From contig DAORAL010000011.1 in NCBI GenBank assembly GCA_035344155.1, positions 1-64,000 of the forward strand: 64,000 nt of DNA. The letters run 5' to 3'. Below are positions 10,030 through 18,658 of this stretch, piece by piece. The notes below the pieces were generated by a model, which saw nothing but the letters and a program-made list of their open reading frames with translations, did no database searches and was not told where the DNA came from. This DNA comes from UBA1845 sp002338715. Lineage in GTDB: Bacteria; Planctomycetota; Phycisphaerae; UBA1845. A program made the translations under genes and the position numbers. Numbering within the stretch: position 1 is the stretch's first letter; each line of letters begins with the position of its first letter.

Positions 10030-10983
10030 CTAGTTTTTCTGTTCGGCGATGATCTTGACGAAGAAGTCTTCGAGGCTGGCCACTTCGCGGCGCAATTCCC
10101 GCAAGCCCCAGCCCTTGTCTTGAATCACACGGGCCACCGGTTCGCGAATGTCGCGCTGCCCGTTGCCGGTGATGATGAAACGATTCCATTCGCCGGCATC
10201 GCTGCCGGTGTGGGTCGGGTCGAGTTCGACGGTGCGGGCGCCCTCGATGGCGTCAATCGCGGCTTGGATCTCTTTCGATGGGCCTTTGACTTCGGCGATG
10301 ATTTTGGAATCGGCGCTGACTTTTTCGCGAAGTTCTGCCGGTGTGCCTTGGGCGATGACCTTGCCTTTGGCGATGAGAATGATTTTGCTGCACGTCTGTT
10401 CGACTTCGCTGAGGATGTGTGAGCTGAACAGGATCGTGTGGTGTTCGCCCAACTGCTTGATAAGGTTTCGGGTCTCGCGAATCTGCGTGGGGTCAAGTCC
10501 GATGGTGGGTTCGTCGAGCACGAGCACCTTCGGATCGCAGAGCAAGGCGTCCGCCAATCCGACGCGTTGCTTCATGCCCTTGGACAAATGCCCGATGGGC
10601 CTATTCACAAACTCACCAAGCCAACACCGTTCGGTCACGCGCGAAATCGCCGACACCCGTTCGCTTCGGTCGAGGCCGTGGAGCTTGCCGCGAAACTGCA
10701 GATACTCGCGCACGCGCATTTCCGGGTAGAGCGGCGTGGCTTCGGGCAGGTACCCCATCATGCGCCGAACTTCCAGCGATTGGGTGTAGACATCGTACCC
10801 GCCGACTGTGGCTTTTCCCGATGTGGCTGGGTGATAACACGTCAGGATCCGGATCGTACTCGTCTTTCCGGCGCCGTTCGGTCCGAGGAATCCGACGATT
10901 TCACCTTCATCAACAGAGAAGGAGATGTTGTCGACAGCCCGGAACGAACCATAGTTCTTGGAGAGATTCTTGACGTCGATCAT
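10030..10983 (-). CDS. ABC transporter ATP-binding protein, GldA-like
   Basis: This 317-residue cytoplasmic ATPase has a Walker A motif GPNGAGKTS (about residues 34-42), the ABC signature LSKGMKQR, Walker B VLVLDEPTIGLDP and an H-loop SSHIL. The nucleotide-binding domain covers about residues 1-220. The remaining 100 residues form the extra C-terminal domain common in ABC-2 exporter ATPases. It is the first gene of the minus-strand ABC module (ATPase, permease, GldG-like, DUF4340). It should energise the 9233-9949 permease. The 360 bp upstream, shared with the divergent pntAA gene, probably contains the promoter. Confidence 0.95.
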   Translation of the reverse strand: MIDVKNLSKNYGSFRAVDNISFSVDEGEIVGFLGPNGAGKTSTIRILTCYHPATSGKATVGGYDVYTQSLEVRRMMGYLPEATPLYPEMRVREYLQFRGKLHGLDRSERVSAISRVTERCWLGEFVNRPIGHLSKGMKQRVGLADALLCDPKVLVLDEPTIGLDPTQIRETRNLIKQLGEHHTILFSSHILSEVEQTCSKIILIAKGKVIAQGTPAELREKVSADSKIIAEVKGPSKEIQAAIDAIEGARTVELDPTHTGSDAGEWNRFIITGNGQRDIREPVARVIQDKGWGLRELRREVASLEDFFVKIIAEQKN

Positions 10984-11344
10984 GGCATCGTTTTCTCGTG
11001 TTTAAACGGAACAATTGGCCCAAAACGGCGTTTTTCTATGACAAAGTCACAAAGAATTGTCAAGACGGTTCCAGCCTCCGAACGATGAGTTACACAGACG
11101 ACAAAGTTCACCAATCCATCATCATAGCCGATCCACGATTCGTGGAATGGGCTTTGCAATGGTGGTTGCGTCCCAAGACATGGCGGCTACACTCGCCACT
11201 TGTCTGGGGTTCGTCAAGTTTGCTGAGCGGTCGGCATGCTGCGGATCAAAGGCGCACTGTCAATCCTGTTCGTTTGTTGCTAAGTGAGGCAAGTGTGGAT
11301 TCGATCAAAATGCACCACACGACGGATCACATCGGGTTGAACAC
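10984..11344. other. Divergent intergenic region between the ABC module and pntAA
   Basis: These 361 bp separate two divergently transcribed operons, so promoters for both directions should lie here. I see no convincing -35/-10 pair, operator palindrome, riboswitch or small gene. The short open frames in it lack coding character. Confidence 0.5.
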
Positions 11345-12580
11345 ATGAAAGTAGCCGTTCCCAAAGAATTGCATGATGGCGAGAATCGGGTGGCACTCGT
11401 GCCCGACGCGGTCGGTAAGCTCAAAAAAGCGGGCATCGATGTCGTCGTCCAGAGCGGTGCGGGCGCTGCGTCGAGTCACAGCGACGAAGAATACACCAAA
11501 GTCGGCGCTTCCATCGAATCGGATGTCGCGGCGCTTTGGCAGAATGCGGACGTCGTCGTCAAAGTTTCGCCGCCCCACACGGACTCGACCGGTCGAAGCG
11601 AAATCGATCTGCTCAAATCGGGCGGCGTGCTGATCACGTTTCTCGATCCGCTCGTCAACTTCGATCAAAACCGAAAGCTCGCCGAAAAGCAGGTCACTGC
11701 CGTCAGCATGGAAATGGTCCCGCGCATCACCCGGGCCCAGAGCATGGACGCGCTGTCGTCGATGGCCAACATCGCCGGATACAAAGCCGTACTCATCGCT
11801 GCGTCGCATCTGCCCAAGATGTTCCCAATGATGATGACCGCAGCCGGCACGATTTCGCCGGCCAAGGTGTTTGTCATCGGTGCGGGTGTTGCGGGGTTGC
11901 AGGCGATCGCGACGGCCAAGCGCCTTGGCGCAGTGGTCAGCGGATACGACGTTCGGCCAGCCGTCCGTGAACAGGTGGAAAGTCTTGGCGGTAAGTTCGT
12001 CGAGATGGAACTTTCCACCGGTGGGGCGGAAGACAAAGGCGGATACGCCAAGGAGATGGGCGACGAGTTCCTCCGCAAGCAGCGCGAACTCATGACCAAA
12101 GTCGTCGCCGAGCACGATGTCGTCATCACGACAGCAGCGATCCCGGGTAAGAAGTCGCCCGTGTTGATCACCGCCGACATGGTCAAGGGCATGCCATCGG
12201 GTGCGGTCATCATCGACCTTGCGGCAGAACGCGGTGGCAACTGCGAATTGACCCAATGCGACAAGACGGTTGTCGAACACGGCGTCACGATCATGGGCCC
12301 GGCGAATCTGCCCGCGTCCGTGCCGTTTCACGCCAGCCAGATGTACTCGCGAAACATCCAGACGTTGCTGCTTCATCTCGTCAAGGACGGGGCGCTTAAT
12401 CTGGACATGGAAGACGAAATCACCGCGGGTTGCGTCATCACCACCGGCGGCGAAATCGTTCATCCGCGCATTCGCGACTTGATGCAACTGCCCGAACTCG
12501 TCAAGCAAGGAGCTGCGGCAACACCACCTGCCGAAGGGTCGCAGCCGTCATCAGATAATGCCGAAGGTGCCAAACAATGA
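11345..12580 (+). CDS. pntAA: NAD(P) transhydrogenase alpha subunit, part 1 (NAD-binding)
   Basis: This 411-residue soluble subunit binds NAD(H) (domain I). It resembles alanine dehydrogenase at its N terminus (VAVPKELHDGENRVALVPDA). It has the nucleotide-binding loop VIGAGVAGLQAIATAKRLG (about residues 178-196) followed by the GYDVRP acidic end, and the domain I loop around GGYAKEMGDEF. It works with the two downstream products as a proton-pumping transhydrogenase that exchanges hydride between NADH and NADP+ at the inner membrane. The alpha subunit is split: this gene ends without membrane helices, and the membrane part is the next gene, whose ATG overlaps this stop codon (12577-12580). Confidence 0.96.
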   Translation: MKVAVPKELHDGENRVALVPDAVGKLKKAGIDVVVQSGAGAASSHSDEEYTKVGASIESDVAALWQNADVVVKVSPPHTDSTGRSEIDLLKSGGVLITFLDPLVNFDQNRKLAEKQVTAVSMEMVPRITRAQSMDALSSMANIAGYKAVLIAASHLPKMFPMMMTAAGTISPAKVFVIGAGVAGLQAIATAKRLGAVVSGYDVRPAVREQVESLGGKFVEMELSTGGAEDKGGYAKEMGDEFLRKQRELMTKVVAEHDVVITTAAIPGKKSPVLITADMVKGMPSGAVIIDLAAERGGNCELTQCDKTVVEHGVTIMGPANLPASVPFHASQMYSRNIQTLLLHLVKDGALNLDMEDEITAGCVITTGGEIVHPRIRDLMQLPELVKQGAAATPPAEGSQPSSDNAEGAKQ

Positions 12581-12849
12581 CACTGATCACCGGAATCACC
12601 ATTTTCGTGCTCGCGATCTTCATCGGTTTCGAGATTATCACCAAGGTGCCGCCCACCTTGCACACGCCGCTGATGTCCGGATCCAACGCAATCTCCGGCA
12701 TCACGTTGGTCGGTGCGGTACTGGCGGCTGGTCATCCCACTTGGCAGACCCAGTTGCTGGGATTTCTCGCCGTCATGTTTGCAACCATTAACGTCATCGG
12801 TGGATACATGGTGACCCATCGCATGTTGAGCATGTTCAAGCGCAAATAA
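12577..12849 (+). CDS. pntAB: NAD(P) transhydrogenase alpha subunit, part 2 (membrane)
   Basis: This 90-residue protein has three hydrophobic segments. It matches the membrane part of the alpha subunit, including the PTLHTPLMSGSNAISGI motif that is strongly conserved in that domain and the end VTHRMLSMFKRK. It contributes helices to the proton channel of domain II. Its ATG overlaps the pntAA stop (ATGA), and pntB follows after 16 bp, so the three genes form one operon. The split into PntAA and PntAB is common outside enterobacteria. Confidence 0.95.
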   Translation: MTLITGITIFVLAIFIGFEIITKVPPTLHTPLMSGSNAISGITLVGAVLAAGHPTWQTQLLGFLAVMFATINVIGGYMVTHRMLSMFKRK

Positions 12850-12865
12850 ATCATACGGAACGGCA

Positions 12866-14410
12866 ATGCTTAAATTCGCATACATCCTGCTGCCATTGTT
12901 GTTTGTCAGCCCCCTGACCGCACTGGGCGATGAGACCCCGGCTGCCTCACCCACGCCAACCGTTACCGCGCTGGACGCTGAAGGTGCGGCTGACCAGGTG
13001 GTTGACGCCGATGCCGACGGTAAGGGGATCTTCTCTCCCAACGTCATCGATCTCGTGTACCTGATCGCGGCTGTGATGTTCATTCGCGGCATCAAGGGGT
13101 TGACCCATCCGCGTACTGCCGTGCGTGGAAACCTGCTCGCAGCCGTCGGCATGCTGGTCGCAGTCGTGGTCACACTGGGTTCGGGTGGTTTATCGCCTTG
13201 GGCCATCATCGCGGGGCTGGTTGTGGGTGGTGGCTATGGCGCCTACAAAGCCGTCAAGGTCGAGATGACCGAGATGCCCGAAATGGTGGCGCTCTTCAAC
13301 GGTTTTGGTGGTGTGGCGTCGGTGTTCGTCGCAGGTGCCGCGATGATCTATGAACCTGCCACGTTGCCCGGTTCAATCGCGACAGCAGCCTCCGGGTTGA
13401 TCGGTGCGGTCACACTTACCGGTAGCTTGATCGCCTACGCGAAATTGCAGGGAATCAAATGGGTTCCGGACGGGGCTATCGTCCCCGCCCAGAAACTGGT
13501 CAACGCGGTGCTGCTCGTGGCGGCAATTGCCCTGGCATGGTGGCTCGCGCAAAGCGCCGGCACCTCATCAGGATACGTGGCCTATTGGCTCATCGTCATC
13601 GTTGCGAGCCTGCTGGGTATCCTGCTGACGACACCCATCGGCGGTGCGGACATGCCGGTGGTGATCGCGCTCCTCAACTCATATTCCGGATTAGCCGCTT
13701 GTGCGACCGGATTCGTCATCAGCAACTCCGTCCTCATCATCGCCGGATCTTTGGTCGGTGCATCGGGCATCATCCTTTGCCAGATCATGTGCAAGGCGAT
13801 GAATCGATCGCTTTGGAACGTCGCTTTCGGAACGATGGGACCGTCGGCTGACACACCGGACGCCGATGAGGTTTACAAAACCGTCAAGAGTTCATCGCCG
13901 GAAGAAGTCGCCATCCTGTTCGACTCGGCGCAGAAAGCCGTCATCGTTCCCGGATACGGGATGGCCGTCTCGCAAGCGCAGCACGCCGTTCGCGACCTTG
14001 CCAACCTGCTCGAATCGCGTGGTTGCCGCGTCGACTTCGCCGTGCATCCCGTCGCGGGCCGCATGCCCGGTCACATGAACGTGCTCCTGGCCGAGGCGAA
14101 CATCGACTACGACCGCCTCCGCGAAATGGACGACATCAACCCTGAGTTGGAACAATACGATGTGGCCCTGGTCATCGGTGCCAATGACGTGGTCAACCCC
14201 GTCGCCCGCACCGATCCGAATTCGCCGATCGCGGGCATGCCGATCATCGACGTGGACAAATGTCGCACGGTCGTCATCGTCAAACGCAGCTTGAGCCCCG
14301 GTTTTGCGGGAATCCCCAACCCGCTATTCGCGGCTGAAAATGCGCTGATGATGTTCGGCGACGGTAAGAAGGCGATTCTCGAACTGATCGCGGCGATCAA
14401 AGAAGGTTAG
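12866..14410 (+). CDS. pntB: NAD(P) transhydrogenase beta subunit
   Basis: This 514-residue subunit supplies the remaining membrane helices of domain II (about residues 57-320) and the cytosolic NADP(H)-binding domain III (about 335-514). Family motifs include GYGMAVSQAQHA, HPVAGRMPGHMNVLLAEA, GANDVVNPVA and KRSLSPGFAGIPNPLF. It completes the pntAA-pntAB-pntB operon. The protein is about 50 residues longer than usual. Before the normal first helix (starting about VIDLVYLIAAVMF) it carries a signal-peptide-like hydrophobic stretch (residues 1-20) and an acidic, Ala/Pro-rich linker. No internal ATG suggests a shorter start at the family position, so the extension is probably real. Confidence 0.95.
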   Translation: MLKFAYILLPLLFVSPLTALGDETPAASPTPTVTALDAEGAADQVVDADADGKGIFSPNVIDLVYLIAAVMFIRGIKGLTHPRTAVRGNLLAAVGMLVAVVVTLGSGGLSPWAIIAGLVVGGGYGAYKAVKVEMTEMPEMVALFNGFGGVASVFVAGAAMIYEPATLPGSIATAASGLIGAVTLTGSLIAYAKLQGIKWVPDGAIVPAQKLVNAVLLVAAIALAWWLAQSAGTSSGYVAYWLIVIVASLLGILLTTPIGGADMPVVIALLNSYSGLAACATGFVISNSVLIIAGSLVGASGIILCQIMCKAMNRSLWNVAFGTMGPSADTPDADEVYKTVKSSSPEEVAILFDSAQKAVIVPGYGMAVSQAQHAVRDLANLLESRGCRVDFAVHPVAGRMPGHMNVLLAEANIDYDRLREMDDINPELEQYDVALVIGANDVVNPVARTDPNSPIAGMPIIDVDKCRTVVIVKRSLSPGFAGIPNPLFAAENALMMFGDGKKAILELIAAIKEG

Positions 14411-14482
14411 TCCGAGAACCATCCGCGCTTCTTGACCTTTCTATTACAGCACCTAGCATCAAACGGAACAGTCATGCGCGTG

Positions 14483-14540
14483 GGGTGGGCCGTGCCCACC
14501 GCCGTTGGAACGCGCATAAGCTGGTGGGCACGGCCCACCC
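14483..14540. repeat. Perfect inverted repeat, REP-like palindrome
   Basis: Two perfectly complementary 18-bp arms, GGGTGGGCCGTGCCCACC at 14483-14500 and its complement at 14523-14540, flank a 22-bp centre. Each arm is itself partly palindromic (GGTGGGC..GCCCACC). The element lies between pntB and ribE. No T-run follows, so an intergenic REP-type element is more likely than a terminator. Confidence 0.8.
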
Positions 14541-14563
14541 TACGATCGCGTCCACAGAAGAAC

Positions 14564-15208
14564 ATGTTCACAGGCATCATTGAAACGACAGGCAAGGTGG
14601 CATCTGCGACGACGGTCGCCGGTGGAAAGCGAATCTCCATCGATGCCGGACTGGTCGCTGAAGATGCCAAACTCGGCGCAAGCATCGCGATCAATGGCGT
14701 CTGCCTGACGATCACTTCGATCGAAAACGCCCGACTGAGTTTCGACGTCATCACCGAAACCCTCGACCGCACCAACCTCGGCTCGCTTAAGACCGGTAGC
14801 CGCGTCAACCTCGAACGCGCTCTCAAACCCGACAGCCGCATGGACGGCCACTTCGTGCAGGGGCATGTCGATGGCGGGGCTAGCGTCGTCAAGAAAACGA
14901 CTTCGGACAAGGAGTGGGTGCTGTGGTTGCGGCCCGATGAATCCGTGCGCGACTTCATCATCCCCAAGGGTTCGATCGCCATTGACGGCATCTCGCTGAC
15001 CATCGCCAAGGTTGAAGGCGACACGTTTTCCGTCGCGATCATTCCCACGACGCTCGCGCATACGAATCTTGGTGAACGCACGGTCGGCGACCACGTCAAC
15101 CTCGAGTCCGACATCATCGCCCGCACCGTGGTTTCGCAGCTTAATCGCATGCGACGCAGCGGGTCCGAAATCACCATCGATTCACTTCGCGAGCATGGAT
15201 TCATCTGA
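14564..15208 (+). CDS. ribE: Riboflavin synthase alpha subunit
   Basis: This 214-residue enzyme dismutates two 6,7-dimethyl-8-ribityllumazine molecules to riboflavin plus the pyrimidinedione, the last step of riboflavin synthesis. It starts with the canonical MFTGII. It consists of two homologous lumazine-binding barrels (residues 1-88 and about 97-190), with GASIAINGVCLTI in the first and KGSIAIDGISLTI in the second, and the GHFVQGHVDG linker motif. The ATG at 14564 is preferred over an upstream frame from 14432 because the extra residues encode the palindromic repeat. Its stop overlaps the pdxA start (TGATG), implying translational coupling. Confidence 0.95.
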   Translation: MFTGIIETTGKVASATTVAGGKRISIDAGLVAEDAKLGASIAINGVCLTITSIENARLSFDVITETLDRTNLGSLKTGSRVNLERALKPDSRMDGHFVQGHVDGGASVVKKTTSDKEWVLWLRPDESVRDFIIPKGSIAIDGISLTIAKVEGDTFSVAIIPTTLAHTNLGERTVGDHVNLESDIIARTVVSQLNRMRRSGSEITIDSLREHGFI

Positions 15209-16308
15209 TGCAGCCGCCACCAGACAACGCGACGATCGCACCCATTGAGAACGGCAACGGTCACAAGCCGCTCGTCGCGATCACCATGGGCGACCCCGGC
15301 GGCGTCGGTGCGGAAGTGATCGTCAAGGCGCTTGCCGATCCCGAAATTCGCAAGCTCGGTCGTTTCATCGTTTACGGTCTCGAAGAGATGCTGCTCTATG
15401 CAGCCGGTCAGGCGGAAATCGCGCCATACTGGTTTCGCCTGCCGCATGACGAAATCGAAGAGGTGCGCAGTGGCGTGGTCGTCGCCGATTTCGATGAACT
15501 GCCCGCGACGTTTTCCAAAAGTCCGACGCCGGAAGGGGGGGCTGCCTCGAAGCAGTTTCTCGATGCAGCCGTCGCCGCGAACAAGGCGGGATTCGTCAAC
15601 GCGATCGTGACCGCGCCGATCAATAAGACCAGTTGGAAAATGGCCCGCGTTCGCTTCCCCGGCCACACGGAGTATTTAGCCGACGCGTATCGATGTCGCC
15701 GCGTGACGATGGCGTTCGTCGGCGGGCAGATGCGGGTGGCGCTCGCAAGCACGCATGTCGGGATTTTTGAACTTCGCAACTCGTTCACCATAGGCCGCGT
15801 GTTTCAACCGATCGATTTGCTCGATGATTGGCTGCGGCGCTTCGTTGGCATCGAACAACCGAGGATCGCGGTATGTGGATTGAACCCGCACGCCAGCGAA
15901 GACGGCCAATTTGGCGATGAGGAAAGGCGGATCATCGAACCGGCGATGGTGCAAGCCGGCGAAGTTGGTATTCGAGTTGAGGGCCCATTCCCAGCCGACA
16001 CACTCTTCATCGAAGCGGCCAAGGGAAAGTACGACGGCGTCGTCGCGATGTACCACGACCAGGGTCTGATCCCGGTGAAACTTCTGCACTTCGACTCAGC
16101 CGTCAACGTCAGCCTGGGCTTGCCGGTCATCAGAACCAGCGTGGACCACGGCACCGCCTACGACATCGCCGGCAAAAACAAAGCCAACGAAGGCAGCATG
16201 AAAGCCGCACTAAAGCTTGCATGCGAGTTGGCCACCTCACCAATGAAGCAACCCATCAAACGCACCCAACCCCAAACCAAGCCAGAAAACAAGATCCAAA
16301 CCACGTAG
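15208..16308 (+). CDS. pdxA: 4-hydroxythreonine-4-phosphate dehydrogenase
   Basis: This 366-residue NAD-dependent enzyme acts in the DXP-dependent branch of pyridoxal 5'-phosphate synthesis. It oxidises 4-phosphohydroxy-threonine, which decarboxylates to 3-amino-2-oxopropyl phosphate. Motifs include ITMGDPGGVGAEV near the N terminus, VTAPINKTSWKM with the nearby PGHTEYLAD metal-binding histidine, and MYHDQGLIPVKLL. The C terminus is a basic, Thr/Gln/Pro-rich tail of about 20 residues without family counterparts. The ATG shares one base with the ribE stop codon, so the two cofactor genes are co-transcribed. Confidence 0.95.
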   Translation: MQPPPDNATIAPIENGNGHKPLVAITMGDPGGVGAEVIVKALADPEIRKLGRFIVYGLEEMLLYAAGQAEIAPYWFRLPHDEIEEVRSGVVVADFDELPATFSKSPTPEGGAASKQFLDAAVAANKAGFVNAIVTAPINKTSWKMARVRFPGHTEYLADAYRCRRVTMAFVGGQMRVALASTHVGIFELRNSFTIGRVFQPIDLLDDWLRRFVGIEQPRIAVCGLNPHASEDGQFGDEERRIIEPAMVQAGEVGIRVEGPFPADTLFIEAAKGKYDGVVAMYHDQGLIPVKLLHFDSAVNVSLGLPVIRTSVDHGTAYDIAGKNKANEGSMKAALKLACELATSPMKQPIKRTQPQTKPENKIQTT

Positions 16309-16703
16309 CTTCCGCCTGCGGATCTGAGGCGGCATCGATTCGAGTATCCCGAATCTACTAACAGATGTAGGTGTTGGGGGTTTCAATGTGTCGGTTGTTT
16401 TCTGCGCTAAGATATCGTTAGACGTAAATACGCCAGGATTACTCAAAACGCACGATTTCGGGAGCTTAAGGCCGGTAATGAGGCGCTTCCAAATTCACTT
16501 CTGCATATCAAAGTTCCTACCCTGATCCTTGCTTTCATAGTTCCAATAGGTTAGCCTGACGCGGTAGTTAGAGAGAACAGTGAGGGGAGAATCGAGAGAG
16601 AGACGATTCCCTTTCCGCGGTGAGAATCGAATTGTGTGCGTCCGCACGCAATCACACCGCAGGCTACGATTGCATATCTTGTTTCACGAAAGAGGAGAGA
16701 GAA
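16309..16703. other. Non-coding stretch before a PEP-CTERM gene
   Basis: The 395 bp between pdxA and the PEP-CTERM gene hold a short GC-rich hairpin (CCGCCT/AGGCGG, 16312-16332) with no T-run, possibly a weak terminator. They also hold a purine-rich leader with an imperfect palindrome around ATTGTGTGCG/GCACGCAAT (about 16630-16652). No coding sequence is supported. A long 5' leader is likely. Confidence 0.45.
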
Positions 16704-17321
16704 ATGAATCAATGGAACAGGCTGCGTGCGTGCGCTATTTTCGTATTAACGGCGGGCTCATTTGCCCAAGCCGGCCCAACAGACATTTTGGATCAGTCTC
16801 AGGAAATAATAACGCAACTCACCGGAATCCCTGCCTTCAGCCCATTGGGGCAAAGTTTCATTCCATCGCTCAACGGTGTCGACTTTGTAGAACTCAAGTT
16901 GACCGACAACACGACGGCACCAAATGACGGTACGACTGCCGTTCGGATTCGCGAGGACTCAATCGGTGGATCGATCCTAGGTACATCGGAAACGGTATTT
17001 CTCGAAGACTGCTTCAATTTTCCCGAGGGTCCGGGATGTGGAATTGCCGGCGGTTTTGGCGAGATCGTTCGATACGAATTCCAAAACACAATTCCACTCA
17101 TACCCGGAGAGACCTACGTCTTGGAAGTGATGGCACTTACAAGTTCATTTGGGGTCGGAAACGTGACCAGCGATCAATATCCGCTCGGAACAATGATTCG
17201 AGATGGCATTCCGGATACCGGACGCGATCTCTGGTTTCGGGAAGGCCTGATTCCGGAGCCAGCATCGATTTTGCTGTTGGGGGCTGGTACATGCGTGTGT
17301 CTGTCCAGGCGCAGGCGCTAA
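16704..17321 (+). CDS. PEP-CTERM sorted secreted protein
   Basis: This is a 205-residue exported protein. The ATG at 16704 follows a good ribosome-binding site (AGAGGAGAG) and opens a signal peptide (MNQWNRLRACAIFVLTAG, cleavage near AQA). The mature domain is acidic and beta-rich, with phrases such as LGQSFIPSLNGVDFVELKL and IPLIPGETYVLEV. These resemble the carbohydrate-binding-like jelly-roll folds of other planctomycete PEP-CTERM proteins, but no assignment is certain. It ends with PEPASILLLGAG, a hydrophobic helix and SRRRR, the exosortase sorting tail. It stands alone on the plus strand. Confidence 0.85.
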   Translation: MNQWNRLRACAIFVLTAGSFAQAGPTDILDQSQEIITQLTGIPAFSPLGQSFIPSLNGVDFVELKLTDNTTAPNDGTTAVRIREDSIGGSILGTSETVFLEDCFNFPEGPGCGIAGGFGEIVRYEFQNTIPLIPGETYVLEVMALTSSFGVGNVTSDQYPLGTMIRDGIPDTGRDLWFREGLIPEPASILLLGAGTCVCLSRRRR

Positions 17322-17436
17322 GCCGTCAATTGGGTAAAGGAAGCTGTGGTGGCGTCGGGTAGGATTCTCGCCGTGAAGAGCCGAATCGATCCAAAGAACC
17401 GACCGACGGTTGATTCGGTTGAACACACCTGTTTGC

Positions 17437-18033
17437 ATGAAGCCATTCAACATGAATCCTGACCATGTGCCAATTGAAGATCAAATCGCCAATCTGAGAG
17501 ATTGCGGCATCGAACCCGTCTCGCGATTCGCGATTGAATACGTCGTCTGCGAATTCGGTCGCGAGGAACTTGAGGCCAGTCCGTACGAACATTTGATGAG
17601 CGGGTTGGGCGGTGAGTACGAAGATTCTCAAGGGGATTGGCAGCCGACTAGCACCGGTATCTGGCATGTGGATACGGAGTGTATTTATGACGCCTGCGAC
17701 TACGTCAAAGTCGTGAATCGCCTGGCGCTCTTGACGAGACGCGATCTGATTTTGGAAAACGTCGAGGCGCATTTTGAGAACGATGCATGGGTACAATTTG
17801 ACATTGATGGTGCAAAGTATCATTGGGAACTCGAAGTGGATGGCGACTGGATCGATACGAGCATATTCGAGCGATTCGCCGTTCTCTTGGCCCAAAATCA
17901 GTCGGAGAGGCGATACCTTGTGAGCGAATCCTCTGGTCAGGATTTTTTGTTGATCTGCCCAACTGACGAAGAATTTGACTTACTTGCGTCATTGACCCCC
18001 GTGCGTTTCGGACCGATCTTGCCGTTGAATTAG
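17437..18033 (+). CDS. Conserved-looking hypothetical acidic protein
   Basis: This 198-residue cytoplasmic-looking protein is rich in Asp, Glu and aromatic residues, and has no signal peptide or membrane helix. The stretch KYHWELEVDGDWIDTSIFER and the ending CPTDEEFDLLASLTPVRFG suggest a compact alpha/beta fold. It resembles in style small acidic immunity-like or stress proteins, but I recognise no family. ATG 17437 (MKPFNMN) or 17452 (MNPDHVP) are the plausible starts, and a frame from 17410 is possible. It converges with the 18062-18520 gene. Confidence 0.55.
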   Translation: MKPFNMNPDHVPIEDQIANLRDCGIEPVSRFAIEYVVCEFGREELEASPYEHLMSGLGGEYEDSQGDWQPTSTGIWHVDTECIYDACDYVKVVNRLALLTRRDLILENVEAHFENDAWVQFDIDGAKYHWELEVDGDWIDTSIFERFAVLLAQNQSERRYLVSESSGQDFLLICPTDEEFDLLASLTPVRFGPILPLN

Positions 18034-18061
18034 GGCGCGTAAAGAGCAAGATGTCGCAAGG

Positions 18062-18520
18062 TCACGTAAGGCTCGTGATGTTGGCTTGGATTGCTTCTAC
18101 GAGTTCTGACCGATTCGTCTCAAACTGCGCCGAGTCTGCGTATGCGCGGAAATCAGAAACGTCACGCACAACACGGCGAATATTTTTGAGATCGATTGCG
18201 TACCCTTCAAGCCGCGACCAGCCTATGTCGATTTGCACGTGAGAACGATCAAACGTGCAGCGAATCCACCCTGTGTACTGATCTGACAAATCAAATGGCA
18301 GGTGCAGGGTGTCAATGTCGCCGGCTTCTTCAACGACTCCGGAGAATTGGACAAGGAGCGAGCGCAATGCCTTTCGCAATCTGGAGTGATTGATGTTCTC
18401 GTCTATGGCATCGAAAGCAATCGCCATGTAGTAAGAATCACATCGAAGTTTGCCGCCGGGAAACTCCAAGACAAGGTCATCATGATCTGATCCGTTGTCC
18501 TCGAAAAATAGTCGAATCAT
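18062..18520 (-). CDS. Hypothetical protein
   Basis: This is a 152-residue soluble protein without signal peptide or membrane segments. It is acidic with alternating hydrophobic residues, for example LVLEFPGGKLRCDSYYMAIA and IRCTFDRSHVQIDIGWSRLE. No catalytic motif or known domain is recognisable. It lies tail-to-tail with the preceding gene, 28 bp apart. Coding character is supported by length and composition only. Confidence 0.5.
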   Translation of the reverse strand: MIRLFFEDNGSDHDDLVLEFPGGKLRCDSYYMAIAFDAIDENINHSRLRKALRSLLVQFSGVVEEAGDIDTLHLPFDLSDQYTGWIRCTFDRSHVQIDIGWSRLEGYAIDLKNIRRVVRDVSDFRAYADSAQFETNRSELVEAIQANITSLT

Positions 18521-18658
18521 CGTGGCACACGCTTGTTCCGCGGCCCGTTAGCCGCGGATTGGAAAGCTTCGTGTACTTCGTGCATGACGTCCGGTCCGAT
18601 CTTAGGTCGATAGTGAACACCGCCGGTCCGCACACTAAACATTGCATGTCCTGACGAG

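Noticed and set aside
11327..12508. Long open frame (393 aa) antisense to pntAA
   Set aside because: It lies opposite a confident gene, has a composition rich in His and Arg without any domain, and reflects GC-rich codon structure of the true strand.
14407..15666. Open frame (419 aa) antisense to ribE and pdxA
   Set aside because: It is opposite two confident genes and includes the translated palindrome. No recognisable protein.
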